Assembly (NCBI GenBank): GCA_028877275.1
Contig: JAPPFP010000006.1
Coordinates: forward strand, 372,001-436,000
Source: Acidobacteriota bacterium
GTDB taxonomy: Bacteria; Acidobacteriota; Thermoanaerobaculia; Multivoradales; Multivoraceae
Reading direction: 5' to 3'
Length of the DNA: 64,000 nucleotides
Shown here: positions 43,579 through 52,388 of the stretch, in pieces
How the letters are laid out: each line of letters begins with the position of its first letter
Numbering within the stretch: the first letter of the stretch is position 1
Translations under genes and position numbers: made by a program
Notes under the pieces: model-generated
Database searches by the model: none
The model's input: the letters and a program-made list of their open reading frames with translations, nothing else
What the model was told of the DNA's origin: nothing

Positions 43579-43656
43579 TGGCTGTCAGGTTGCTGTTACG
43601 CAACGCCGCGGCGCTTGTTGCGCGGGACCGCGAGCCAGGGGTGCGTCGCGGCGCCG

Positions 43657-44325
43657 TCAGACGGCGAGAGTATCGCCTGGCGCCATGACCTTGACTTCGA
43701 CACCGGTCGGGGTGAAGTCGGCGGGGTCCTGCGCGATCGGCGGCCAGGTCCCGTAGTGGATCGGGATCGCAACCGGAGCGCCGATCAGTTCGGCCGCCTT
43801 CGTCGCCAGCTCCGGCCCCATCGTGAAGCGGTCGCCGATCGGCACGCAGGCGGCGTCCGGGCCGTAGATTTCGCCGATCAGCTTCATGTCGCCGAAGAGC
43901 CCCGTATCGCCGCAGTGGTACACCGTCTTGCCGCCCATGTGGACGACGAGTCCGCACGGCATCCCCATGTAGCGGCCTTCGTAGGACGACGAATGGAAGG
44001 CGTGAGTGAAGGCGACCCAGCCGAACTCCGTTTCGATCCGGCCGCCCGGATTGCCCGGGTTCACGTTCTCGTGCCCCTGCTCCTGCAGGTAGTTGCACAT
44101 CTCGAACGCGGCGATCACGTTCGCGTTGCTGGCCTGGGCGATGGCCAGGGTGTCGCCGAAGTGGTCCGCGTGGCCGTGGGTCAGGGCGATGGCGTCGCAC
44201 TTGACGTCTCCGGCCGCCATCGTCGCCACCGGGTTGCCGGTGAGAAAGGGATCGATCGCGAGGGTGTGGCTGCCGTCGCTCATCAGGAAGCCGGAGTGGC
44301 CGAGGAAGGTGAGTTCGAGGGTCAT
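43657..44325 (-). CDS. Metallo-beta-lactamase-fold hydrolase, UPF0173 type
   Basis: A 222-residue metal-dependent hydrolase. LTFLGHSGFLMSDGSHTLAIDPFLTGNP is the UPF0173 N-terminus; THGHADHFGDT binds two metal ions; further ligands are in FTHAFHSSS, HCGDTGLFGDMK and PIHYGTW. Cytoplasmic, no signal peptide. GGGGAGGA lies before the ATG at 44325. The family's physiological substrate is not known. It starts 23 bases after the ferredoxin gene. Confidence 0.9.
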   Translation of the reverse strand: MTLELTFLGHSGFLMSDGSHTLAIDPFLTGNPVATMAAGDVKCDAIALTHGHADHFGDTLAIAQASNANVIAAFEMCNYLQEQGHENVNPGNPGGRIETEFGWVAFTHAFHSSSYEGRYMGMPCGLVVHMGGKTVYHCGDTGLFGDMKLIGEIYGPDAACVPIGDRFTMGPELATKAAELIGAPVAIPIHYGTWPPIAQDPADFTPTGVEVKVMAPGDTLAV

Positions 44326-44348
44326 GGCGTGTTCCTCCCCTGGCGCTC

Positions 44349-44672
44349 TTACTCCGCCTGTTCGGCGGGTAGGTGGACGACCAGGCCGTCCAGTTCTTCG
44401 GTCACCTCGATCTGGCAGCTCAGGCGGCTCGTGGCGCGCACGTCGATGCCGTACTCGAGCGTGAACTCCTCCTCATCGTGGCGGGGACCGACCACTTTCA
44501 CCCACGCCTCGTCGATGTAGACGTGACAGGTGCTGCAGGAGCAGTTGCCGCCGCAGGCCGCGACGATGCCGTCGACGTCGTTGTCGACCGCGCACTCCAT
44601 CACGGAGTCTCCGACCGGCGCTTCGACCACGCGCGTCCCGCCGTTCTGGTCGATGTAGGTGATCTTCGGCAT
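44349..44672 (-). CDS. [2Fe-2S] ferredoxin, adrenodoxin-type
   Basis: A 107-residue ferredoxin. The cluster ligands are Cys40, Cys46 and Cys49 in CGGNCSCSTC and a fourth Cys in SRLSCQIEV; Cys44 is extra. The pattern CX5CX2C...C and LDGLVVHLP ending are those of vertebrate-type/ISC ferredoxins that feed P450s, ring hydroxylases or Fe-S assembly. No oxygenase is adjacent, so its partner is not evident. It appears to be first in the run that continues through the metallo-hydrolase and ABC genes. Confidence 0.92.
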   Translation of the reverse strand: MPKITYIDQNGGTRVVEAPVGDSVMECAVDNDVDGIVAACGGNCSCSTCHVYIDEAWVKVVGPRHDEEEFTLEYGIDVRATSRLSCQIEVTEELDGLVVHLPAEQAE

Positions 44673-44729
44673 CTGGAGCGTCCGTGTCGTCGTCCGGCGA
44701 GGGCCGACTGCCCGCGCCGCCGGACCGGG

Positions 44730-44735
44730 AGTCTA
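44730..44735 (-). promoter_or_regulatory. Possible -10 element TAGACT before the ferredoxin gene
   Basis: TAGACT on the minus strand, in the 80-base gap between the hydrolase stop (44753) and the ferredoxin start (44672). No -35 hexamer is recognisable. Confidence 0.3.
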
Positions 44736-44752
44736 TTCGACCGGCCGGCCGG

Positions 44753-46198
44753 TCAGTCGACGAACCGCTCGGCGATCCAGCTGCCGATCAGATCGAGAAC
44801 CTCCGGTGCCATCGTCTGCTCGATCTGCGCGTACTCGGCCGGGGAGCCCGTGCCCGCGGTCTGGAACAGGTGGTTCATGTCGGCAAACCGGCGAATGGTC
44901 ACGTCCGGGTTGCCCGACGCGGCGAGCGCGGCCTCCATGGCGGACTGGTTCTGATCGGCGTCGACCTGGGTGTCCTTGCCGCCGAACAGGGCCAGCGTCG
45001 GCACCGCGAGCCCTCCCAGGGCAGGCCGGGGGTCGTAGCGGATGAAGAACCGGAACCAGGGACTGAGGTTTGTCTCGACCGAGGCGGACAGGGCGGCTTC
45101 CAGGTCCTCGCCGCTGAGTTGGGCGGTCTCGGGTGAGACCGCCATCTGCTCCTCCGCGACCTGCCGGAGAGCGGCTTCCGCCTCGGCGCGAGGCATTTCG
45201 GAGGCGATGATCTCGAGTCCCTTGTCCTGGAGGGCGGCGAGTTCCTCGATCATCTCCGCCGGGGCGCCGTTCGCCGCCGCAATTCTGCGGAGTTGCTGGC
45301 GCAGCAGGTCGCTGCCGGGCACCCCCGGGCCGGCCAGCAGCACGGCGTAGGCGATCGTGCCGGGTTCGACCCGGTTCAGCGCCAGGGGAGCCACCAGCCC
45401 TCCTTCGGAGATGCCGATCAGGCCGACCCGTTCGGGGTCGATCCGGTCGTGACCGCGTAGGAAGCGCACGCCGACGAGAACGTCGTTCGCCTTGGCCCGG
45501 GACGTCGACTGCCATGTGCTGCCGGTCGAGCCGCCAATGCCGCGGTCGTCGACCCGCAACACGGCGATGCCGCGCCGGGTCAGGTGGTCTGCGAGCACGA
45601 GGAAGGGCTTGTGGCCGGCGAGTTCGAGATCGCGGTTCAGGGCGCCGCTGCCGGAGATCAGGAGCGCCGCGGGGACCTTGCCATCGCCCGGCGGCAGGGT
45701 CAGCGTGCCGGCGATCTTCACGTCGCCGTTCCTGTACTCGACCTCCTCCTCGTCGTAGGGGAAGGGCGGCTTCGGCTCCTGCGGGCGAGACGGCGCCTCG
45801 ACCTCGACCGCCTCACGGCCGAGCTTGAACGGGAGCCGGGCCGGGCCCTGGCTGAACTCGCCCGTGATTTCACCGCCGGCAAGCGTTCCCTCGAAGGTCG
45901 GTTCGCCGGGGACGCCGTTGATCGTGAAACGGACAGTTTCGCCATCCACCGAAACGCCGCTGAGCGGCAGGTCGGCAGCCCCCTGCGCGGGAATGTCGAT
46001 CGTCCCCGACCATGTGCCGTTGCTTTCCTCCAGGTCCACCATGACGACGAGGGGCTGACCCGGCGCCTCGATCGAACCTTCCCAGTGCCCGGCAGCGTCA
46101 ACCGTTTGGGCGTTGAGCGGCGTCACGACAGCAAGTCCTGAGGCGACGGCGACAGGCAGGGCTGTCTCTACGATCCGGCGGATTCGGACTGCGGTCAT
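44753..46198 (-). CDS. Exported alpha/beta hydrolase (serine esterase/peptidase-like)
   Basis: A 481-residue secreted protein. AAAGGAGC precedes the ATG at 46198, and the signal peptide ends around PLNAQT. Residues about 25-130 form a beta-rich domain (WEGSIEAPGQPLVVMVDLEE ... GTWSGTIDIPAQG); the hydrolase domain follows with ALLISGSGALNRD as oxyanion turn, VDDRGIGGSTG, the nucleophile elbow GISEGG, ALFGGKDTQVD for the acid, and the His in DMNHLFQTAGTG. The combination is common in Bacteroidetes and Acidobacteria exported esterases. Substrate unknown. Confidence 0.88.
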   Translation of the reverse strand: MTAVRIRRIVETALPVAVASGLAVVTPLNAQTVDAAGHWEGSIEAPGQPLVVMVDLEESNGTWSGTIDIPAQGAADLPLSGVSVDGETVRFTINGVPGEPTFEGTLAGGEITGEFSQGPARLPFKLGREAVEVEAPSRPQEPKPPFPYDEEEVEYRNGDVKIAGTLTLPPGDGKVPAALLISGSGALNRDLELAGHKPFLVLADHLTRRGIAVLRVDDRGIGGSTGSTWQSTSRAKANDVLVGVRFLRGHDRIDPERVGLIGISEGGLVAPLALNRVEPGTIAYAVLLAGPGVPGSDLLRQQLRRIAAANGAPAEMIEELAALQDKGLEIIASEMPRAEAEAALRQVAEEQMAVSPETAQLSGEDLEAALSASVETNLSPWFRFFIRYDPRPALGGLAVPTLALFGGKDTQVDADQNQSAMEAALAASGNPDVTIRRFADMNHLFQTAGTGSPAEYAQIEQTMAPEVLDLIGSWIAERFVD

Positions 46199-46270
46199 TG
46201 GGGCGCTCCTTTTCGGTTTTCGGAATCGTAGACGCTCTCGAAGCGCTTCAGGTTGCAAGTCTCGGACGGA

Positions 46271-47521
46271 CTAGTGTGTTTCTTCGATCCGGTAGAGGTG
46301 CGTACCGGTCCGGATGAAGAGGGCGCCGTCGGCTACTGCGATCGAGGCGAGGGTCGAGCCGTCGAGTTCGTTGCGAGCCAGTTGCTCGAACCTGGGGCCG
46401 GGCGCAATGACGGTCGTGACTCCCTCTTCGCTCTGGAAGTAGATCCGCCCGCCCGCATGGATCGGAGACGCCGAGTGGTTCCCGCCGAGCCGGTGCTGCC
46501 AGCGAATTTCGCCGGTGAGGGCGTCGATGCAGGTGGCGATTCCGCTGTCGGTGACCGTGTAGAGCCCATCTCCGACCAGGATCGGCGACACGGTGAGCGG
46601 AGCGCCGCGTCTCAGCCGCCAGACGGTCTTCGAGTCCGTGACGTCTCCCGTGCCCGTCGGGCGGACGGCGAGCAGGACCGGTTCGTTGAAGCCGGTCGAG
46701 AGGTAGACGATCCCATGACCGTAGACCGGCCGGGAGACGTTGGAAAAGCCGCCGGGGTACTCGACGCGCCAGATCTCGCGGCCGGTCGCCGGCTCGTGCG
46801 ACGAGGCGCGAAAGGCGCTGACGTTGACGATCTGATCGGCCTCTCCGACACGAATCGCCAGCGGCGTGGAGTATGCCTGCGAGATGGGCGCCGGCCGAAC
46901 CGCCCGCCAGCGTTCGTTTCCGGTCTCGGCATCTACTGCGACAAGGAAGGCCGTGTCGTAGCCGTCGATGCTCACAATCAGCAAACTCTCGTAAAGGATC
47001 GGCGAACCGCCGTTGCCGTGCTGCGACGTGTAGGGGAAGCGGGTTCGCCAGAGGACCTCGTGGACCGAATCGCCACTCGCTGCGACCGCCGCTGTCCCTT
47101 GGGCGCCGAAGTGGACGTAGACCCGTTCGCCGCTGGGATCGATCACCGGCGTCGGCGAGGCGAAGCTGTTCTTCTGGTTCAGGAGGGTCGTGTCGGAGAT
47201 GTCGAACACTTCGACATCCCGAACGGCGTCGCCGGACCTGACGTCGTAAGACTGCAGCCGGAGCGAGGTTCCCGTCTCGCGATCCGTAACCGCCGTCGTC
47301 AGCCAGACCAGGCCGCCGGCGATGACGGGCGATGACCAGCCACGGCCCGGAACCGGCGCCTTCCAGGCGACGTTCTCCGTCTCGCTCCAGGTGAGCGGCG
47401 CCGCCTCGTCCGGCGCGTGCCCCTGTCCGGTCGGACCGCGGAACTGCGGCCATTCGCCGGCGTGGGCGGCAGCAACCGCGGCCAGGGCCAGCGCCAGGCC
47501 GAGGGCCGTTCGCACCCTCAT
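46271..47521 (-). CDS. Exported PQQ-like beta-propeller protein
   Basis: A 416-residue protein with signal peptide (MRVRTALGLALALAAVAAAHAG) and about seven repeats of the PQQ-like WD type, for example LVAVDAETGNERWRA, REIWRVEYPGG and CIDALTGEIRWQHRLGG. WPQFRGPTGQGHAPDEAAPLTWSETENVAWK is the usual opening of outer-membrane/periplasmic propellers annotated as PQQ-binding-like; cofactor binding is doubtful since quinoprotein catalytic residues are absent. Its ATG overlaps the tag stop codon by four bases. Scaffold or BamB-like role possible. Confidence 0.87.
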   Translation of the reverse strand: MRVRTALGLALALAAVAAAHAGEWPQFRGPTGQGHAPDEAAPLTWSETENVAWKAPVPGRGWSSPVIAGGLVWLTTAVTDRETGTSLRLQSYDVRSGDAVRDVEVFDISDTTLLNQKNSFASPTPVIDPSGERVYVHFGAQGTAAVAASGDSVHEVLWRTRFPYTSQHGNGGSPILYESLLIVSIDGYDTAFLVAVDAETGNERWRAVRPAPISQAYSTPLAIRVGEADQIVNVSAFRASSHEPATGREIWRVEYPGGFSNVSRPVYGHGIVYLSTGFNEPVLLAVRPTGTGDVTDSKTVWRLRRGAPLTVSPILVGDGLYTVTDSGIATCIDALTGEIRWQHRLGGNHSASPIHAGGRIYFQSEEGVTTVIAPGPRFEQLARNELDGSTLASIAVADGALFIRTGTHLYRIEETH

Positions 47522-48108
47522 CCAGGGCCTTCCGCCTGCGCCTTGCATTCCTTCCACCGAAAGCACGTCGTCGTGTGGTCGTTGACCATGCCCACGGCCT
47601 GCATGAAGGCGTAGCAGATGGTCGGGCCCACGAACCGGAAGCCGAGTTTCCTGAGGGCCTTGCTCATGGCTTCGGAGGCCGGGGTCGAGGCGGGGATGTC
47701 CTCGAGCCCGCGCCAGTCGTTGACGACGGGCGCGCCGCCGCTGAAGTCCCACAGGAAAGCCGGGGGATCCACGCCCGACTCGCGCAGGTCCAGCCACGCT
47801 TGTGCGTTGCCGACCGCCGCCCGTACCTTGAGGCGGTTGCGCACGATTCCCGGATCCTGCAGGAGCGATGCGACCTTCCGCTCGTCGTAGCGCGCGACCC
47901 GCTCCGGGTCGAACCCGTCGAATGCCCGCCGATACGCCTCGCGCTTCTTGAGGATCGTGTACCAGCTCAGTCCAGCCTGGGCGCCCTTGAGCACGAGCAT
48001 CTCGAACAACCTCCGGTCGTCGCGGACCGGAACGCCCCACTCCTCGTCGTGGTAGGCGAGGTAGAGAGGATCCTCGTTGACCCACCCGCAGCGTGTCCGC
48101 TCCGACAC
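47518..48108 (-). CDS. tag: DNA-3-methyladenine glycosylase I
   Basis: A 196-residue base-excision repair enzyme that removes 3-methyladenine. All Tag hallmarks are present: zinc ligands in TRCGWV, AYHDEEWG and NDHTTTCF, the catalytic-region LKGAQAGLSWYTILKKREAYRRAF, and the FVGPTICYAFMQAVGMVNDH block. GTG start shares one base with the stop of the upstream VWA gene, and its own end overlaps the propeller gene. So a cytoplasmic repair enzyme is translationally locked between two exported proteins. Confidence 0.95.
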   Translation of the reverse strand: MSERTRCGWVNEDPLYLAYHDEEWGVPVRDDRRLFEMLVLKGAQAGLSWYTILKKREAYRRAFDGFDPERVARYDERKVASLLQDPGIVRNRLKVRAAVGNAQAWLDLRESGVDPPAFLWDFSGGAPVVNDWRGLEDIPASTPASEAMSKALRKLGFRFVGPTICYAFMQAVGMVNDHTTTCFRWKECKAQAEGPG

Positions 48109-50762
48109 TATGGGTAGTAGCCGCGGATCGTCCGGGCCCTGGAGCCCCTCTCGTCAACCACGACCTCGACCCGGCGGAAGGCATCGGAGGGTGCCGTGCT
48201 CGAGGACTGGTAGGCGAGGAAGTACTTCGAGCGCAGCTCGAGGCCGATCTGGTCGTAGACGGCGGCGAGTTCGCCTGTGTTCTCCACGAAGAAGGCGCGG
48301 CCGCCGGTCTCCAGCGCCAACTGTTCCAGCACCTTCTTCGGGCTTTCCTTCGCCTTCTTCGGCAGCGCCAGGCCGATCGCGTAGATGGCCGCTTCGGAGC
48401 GGCGGGCGTACTCCAGCGCGTCGTCGAGGTCGTAGCGGCTGTGCTCGTCGACGCCGTCGGACAGCAGGAGCACGGCGCGTTGGCCTGGCAGACCGTTCAG
48501 GTGGTACAGGGTGAAGATGAGGCTGTCGTAGAGCGCCGTGCCGCGTTCGGCGCGGAGCCCCATCAGGCCCTTCGCGAACTCGATCCGGTCGCGGGTGAAG
48601 GGCGACGCGAGGTGCGGCCGGTCGTTGAACGTGACGATCGAGAGTTCGTCGCGCTCGCTGATCACCTGCTGGAAGAAGTCGGCGGCCGCCTTGACGGACT
48701 CCGCGAGCCGTTCCTCCATCGAGGCCGAGACGTCGAGCAGGATGGTGCCGACGAGCGGCGTGTCGTCGACCCGCTCGAAGCGCAGGATCTCCTGGGCGAC
48801 GCCGTCTTCCAGAACCTGGAAGGCGTCCTCGCCGAGGTCGAGCAGCGGCCGCCGGTCGCGGTCGTCGACGGTCGTGTAGAGCTCGACGAAGTCGACCTGG
48901 ACTTCCTCGAGGGTTGCCGGTCCGTTGATGATCGCCGTGTCCTCGACGAAGGCCGCCGGCCCTTCGGCGTCGAGCAGCTTGCCCACGATCCGGATGATCG
49001 TGAGTTCCCGTCCGCCCGGAAGCTCGACCGGAACGGTGAAGGGCTCCTCGTAGAGCGTCGCCACCTGGTCGGCGTTGCGGAAGACCTGGAGTTCCTCCAG
49101 GCTGCGGCCCTCGGGGACGGTCACCTGCGCGCGCAGGCGGACGCTCTTGCTGTACTGGTTGCCGGGAATCGGCTCGATGATCCGTACGTCGAAACGGTGC
49201 GGCGAGCCGTTGATCAGAAAGGAGTCGCTCGCGATCTGGTTGCCTTCGAGGTCGAACGCGATAGCCCGCAGCATCTGGCTGCGGGGAAGCTCCCCGAGGC
49301 GCACGTCGACGCTGTAGGGCGCCCGCTTGGTCGTGAACAGGTCCTTGTCGTCCAGGGTGAAGCGAACCTTGTCGACCGGGCCGGTGACCGCCGTGTCGAA
49401 GCGCAGGTAGCCGGACACGAGTTCGCCGCCTGGCGGGATGATCCGGATCGTCGGCTCGCCGGAGGCAAGCGAACGGTTCGCCTCGGCGAAGATCGGCTCC
49501 AGGTCGGCCTCCGTCCAGCCCGCGGCCTGTTCGACCCTCGGCACCTCGAGCGGTTCGGCGTGGCGCCATACCGCGTCGCCGTTCAGGTCGTCGACGCGCA
49601 GGATCAGCTTGTAGTCGCCGGGCCGCAGGTAGCGCTGGGCGACGAGGGGCATGGCCGTCTGTTCTTCTCCCGACGCCTCGTCGCCTTCGACCGGGAACTC
49701 GAACCGGTAGCGGAAGCTCTCGAAGAGGCGGTCGGCAGAGGTCACCGCGTCCGCCCGCAGGACCTCTCCGATCAGCTCGAAGGCGTAGGAGCGGGCGCCG
49801 GCGAGGTCGGCGAGGGCCGCGCCTTCCGGCTCGACCTGCACCAGGGTCTGGACCACGGTCCGGCTCTCCTTGCGGCCGGGAAAGGAGACGTCGAGCGCGG
49901 CGGCCAGTTCCGGCGCGCCCGAGGGCAAGTCGGTCGAGTAGGACTCGAACGTGCGCAGCCACTCGTCGGACGGCGCTTCGATCGGTTCCAGCTTCTCGCC
50001 GATCATCCGCTCGTAGTAGAAGCCCAGCATGCCGCCCCAGTCGTTCAGGATCTGAATGATCTGGAGCGCGTAGCCGAGTTCCTCCTCCTTGCAACCGGCG
50101 CCGAGGTCCTCCCTGCGGAGACCGCCGATGCCGGCACCAGGCAGATCGAAGCCGCCCGGCCGGAGTGCCGAGGTCGCGAGTTCCTCGCTCGGGTACCACG
50201 CCCGCCAGGGGCCAACCCCGAGCCGCCGGTAGAAGATGACCGCGTACTGGTCGTGGCGGAGCCGGCGGGAGAAGATCGCGCCCATCACCTGGCTCAAGTC
50301 CTCGAAACCGTAGAACCAGGCCTCGATGCTCGTCGCCGATCGCCTGGGACAGATCTCCACGTGGACGCCGGGTGGCCCGTTCAGCAGGTAGTAGCGCGCC
50401 CGCTCGTCGTCCGTGTTCTCGAACAACTGGCGGACCATGGACAGTCGCTCGCTCCAGTGCTCCCGGAACTCGTTGCGCGCGGTGTTCGGGTAGGGGTCGC
50501 GCGCCTTCCAGAACTCGGCGATGAAGGCGTCCCGCTGGTAGTCCTGGGACAGGCAGAGAAAGGAGTGGATCTCCTCGTCGCTCAGCAGCAGGGCGACTTC
50601 CTCGGTCCATTGCCGGTGGTGGTACGGCAGGCTTTCGACCGCGGGCTGGCGGCCGTCCTGGCAGGGCGGCCGCTTCTTCTTCGCCGCCGATGCCGTGCCG
50701 CTGGCGAGCAACAGCCCGACGGTCGCGATGAGGAAGGCTCGGATGAGGACGCGGCTGCGCAC
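48108..50762 (-). CDS. GWxTD plus VWA domain exported protein
   Basis: An 884-residue protein with signal peptide (VLIRAFLIATVGLLLASGTASA). Residues about 35-170 form a GWxTD domain (ALLLSDEEIHSFLCLSQDYQRDAFIAEFW, RDPYPNTARNEFREHW). The middle is beta-rich. From about 655 to the end is a VWA domain with MIDAS DVSAS (LVGTILLDVSASMEER), TFNDRP, LLLSDGVDEHS and ending as the VWFA-related Acidobacteria family does (SKYFLAYQSS). Probably a periplasmic or surface adhesion/assembly factor. GTG start chosen for the signal peptide; a TAGACT element lies 28 bases upstream. Confidence 0.87.
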   Translation of the reverse strand: MRSRVLIRAFLIATVGLLLASGTASAAKKKRPPCQDGRQPAVESLPYHHRQWTEEVALLLSDEEIHSFLCLSQDYQRDAFIAEFWKARDPYPNTARNEFREHWSERLSMVRQLFENTDDERARYYLLNGPPGVHVEICPRRSATSIEAWFYGFEDLSQVMGAIFSRRLRHDQYAVIFYRRLGVGPWRAWYPSEELATSALRPGGFDLPGAGIGGLRREDLGAGCKEEELGYALQIIQILNDWGGMLGFYYERMIGEKLEPIEAPSDEWLRTFESYSTDLPSGAPELAAALDVSFPGRKESRTVVQTLVQVEPEGAALADLAGARSYAFELIGEVLRADAVTSADRLFESFRYRFEFPVEGDEASGEEQTAMPLVAQRYLRPGDYKLILRVDDLNGDAVWRHAEPLEVPRVEQAAGWTEADLEPIFAEANRSLASGEPTIRIIPPGGELVSGYLRFDTAVTGPVDKVRFTLDDKDLFTTKRAPYSVDVRLGELPRSQMLRAIAFDLEGNQIASDSFLINGSPHRFDVRIIEPIPGNQYSKSVRLRAQVTVPEGRSLEELQVFRNADQVATLYEEPFTVPVELPGGRELTIIRIVGKLLDAEGPAAFVEDTAIINGPATLEEVQVDFVELYTTVDDRDRRPLLDLGEDAFQVLEDGVAQEILRFERVDDTPLVGTILLDVSASMEERLAESVKAAADFFQQVISERDELSIVTFNDRPHLASPFTRDRIEFAKGLMGLRAERGTALYDSLIFTLYHLNGLPGQRAVLLLSDGVDEHSRYDLDDALEYARRSEAAIYAIGLALPKKAKESPKKVLEQLALETGGRAFFVENTGELAAVYDQIGLELRSKYFLAYQSSSTAPSDAFRRVEVVVDERGSRARTIRGYYP

Positions 50763-50790
50763 GGTGGGTCGCCCCGGGGCTGGGCGTCCT

Positions 50791-50796
50791 AGTCTA
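50791..50796 (-). promoter_or_regulatory. Possible -10 element TAGACT before the GWxTD-VWA gene
   Basis: TAGACT on the minus strand 28 bases before the GTG at 50762 and just after the carboxyltransferase stop. It lacks a clear -35 partner. Confidence 0.3.
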
Positions 50797-50818
50797 CGCC
50801 TCCCGTTCAGGGTCCCGC

Positions 50819-52378
50819 TCAGGGCCGGTACGTGAACGCCTGCCGGCCGACCGGCACCGACTCCGCGACCAGGTTGGCCCAGCGGCAGAGGATCGGCCGC
50901 GTGTCGCGCGGGTCGATGATCTCTTCGATCTCGAAGTACTCCGCCGACCGGAACGGCGAGCGGACACGGTTCAGGCGCTCCCTGATCCGGTCCAGGTGGG
51001 CGTCGTAGTCCTCGGCTTCGGCGAGTTCCGCCTTGTAGGCGACCTCGATGCCGCCCTCGATCGGCAGCGAGCCCCAGTCGCCGGAGGGCCAGGCGTACCG
51101 GAAGTGGTGACTGCCCGGCTTGTGGTTGGCGCCGCCGGCGACGCCGAACGCCTTGCGGATCACGACGCAGCAGAACGGCGTCGTGCACTGTCCCAGCGCC
51201 GCCAGGACCTGGGAGCCAAAGCGGATCGTGGCGGTGTGCTCGGACTCGCGGCCGATCAGGAAGCCCGGGCAGTCCTCGAGGTGGAGCAGGGGCAGGTGGA
51301 ATGTTGAAGCGAGGTCGATCAATCGGGACAGCTTGCGGCAGGAGTCGGCGTCCCAGCCGCCGCCGTAGACGTTTACGTCCTCAGCGAAGATCGCGATCGG
51401 CCAACCGTCCAGGCGCGCCAGGCCCGTGATGATCGACTTCCCCCAGTCGCGGCCGATCTCGAAGAAGGAGTCGCGGTCCACGATCCGGCCGAGCAGCTCG
51501 CGCATCCGGTAGGTGCGCTTCGGATCGCGCGGCACGAAGTCGACCAGATCCGGGTCGCGGCGCTGTGGATCGTCGTCGCGTTCCGACTCGGGCAGCCGCG
51601 GCGGCAGTTGATCGACGTTCGTCGGCAGGTAGGAGAGGAACCGCCGGGCGCGGGCGAACGCCTCGGCTTCCGAGTCCACCGCGTCGTCGATCGCTCCGTT
51701 CGCCGTGTGGATGCGGGCGTGTCCGAGTTCTTCCTTGGGCACCACGCCGCCGCCGGCCCACTCGACCAGGGCGGGCCCGGCGATCATCATCTGGGCGGTG
51801 TCGCGGACGATGACCGAATAGTGGGCGGTGCATACCCGGGCGGCGCCGATCCCGGCCACGGAACCGAGCGCCAGGGACACGGATGGGGCGACCGCCAGGT
51901 GCCGGACGACGACCTCCCAGCTTCGAAGCTCCGGTATGTAGGTGCGGCCCGCCATCTCGATCGTCTTGACCGAGCCGCCGCCGCCCATGCCGTCGACCAG
52001 GCGCACGTGCGGGAGCTTCATCTCGAGCGCCAGACCTTCCGACCGTGTCCGCTTGGCGGGGATCGAAGCGTCGGCGGAGCCGCCGCGTACCGTGAAGTCG
52101 TCGCCCGAAACGATCGCGGGCCGGCCGTCGATCTCTGCTGTTCCGAAGACGAAGTTCGAGGGCTTGAACGACTTGAGTTCCCCGTCCTCCGTGTACTCCG
52201 CGCGGCCGGCGATCTCGCCGATCTCGTGGAAGCTGCCGGCGTCGATCATCGCGTCGATGCGTTCGCGGACGGTCAGCTTGCCGAAGTGGTGCTGGCGCTC
52301 GACCTTGTCCGGGCCTCCCATCTCCCGCGCCAGCTCACGGCGGCGCTTCAGTTCATCGATTTCGGGCCGCCAGCTCAA
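50819..52378 (-). CDS. Acyl-CoA carboxylase carboxyltransferase subunit (PccB-like)
   Basis: A 519-residue carboxyltransferase with both crotonase-fold halves, as in propionyl- or methylcrotonyl-CoA carboxylase beta subunits. N-terminal half: KLTVRERIDAMIDAGSFHEIG, SGDDFTVRGGS, LVDGMGGGGSV, GSVAGIGAARV; C-terminal half: GWPIAIFAEDVNVYGGGWDADSCRKLSRLIDLAS, PLLHLEDCPGFLIG, VIRKAFGVAGGANHKPG. TTG start with GAGGAGG ahead. No biotin carboxylase or biotinyl gene adjoins it; it must use one encoded elsewhere. It lies ten bases after lpxD. Substrate not resolved. Confidence 0.9.
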   Translation of the reverse strand: MSWRPEIDELKRRRELAREMGGPDKVERQHHFGKLTVRERIDAMIDAGSFHEIGEIAGRAEYTEDGELKSFKPSNFVFGTAEIDGRPAIVSGDDFTVRGGSADASIPAKRTRSEGLALEMKLPHVRLVDGMGGGGSVKTIEMAGRTYIPELRSWEVVVRHLAVAPSVSLALGSVAGIGAARVCTAHYSVIVRDTAQMMIAGPALVEWAGGGVVPKEELGHARIHTANGAIDDAVDSEAEAFARARRFLSYLPTNVDQLPPRLPESERDDDPQRRDPDLVDFVPRDPKRTYRMRELLGRIVDRDSFFEIGRDWGKSIITGLARLDGWPIAIFAEDVNVYGGGWDADSCRKLSRLIDLASTFHLPLLHLEDCPGFLIGRESEHTATIRFGSQVLAALGQCTTPFCCVVIRKAFGVAGGANHKPGSHHFRYAWPSGDWGSLPIEGGIEVAYKAELAEAEDYDAHLDRIRERLNRVRSPFRSAEYFEIEEIIDPRDTRPILCRWANLVAESVPVGRQAFTYRP

Positions 52379-52388
52379 CTCGTCCTCC

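Noticed and set aside
47522..48184. Extension of the PQQ-like propeller into tag
   Set aside because: Out-of-frame reading of tag; the signal peptide at 47521 marks the true start.
48154..50610. 818-residue minus-strand frame overlapping the GWxTD-VWA gene
   Set aside because: Same strand but another frame; its composition is Arg/Pro/Gly-rich filler, while the other frame shows clear signal peptide, GWxTD and VWA motifs.
48093..50792. 899-residue plus-strand frame over the same region
   Set aside because: Antisense shadow of the VWA gene with no domain and no ribosome site.
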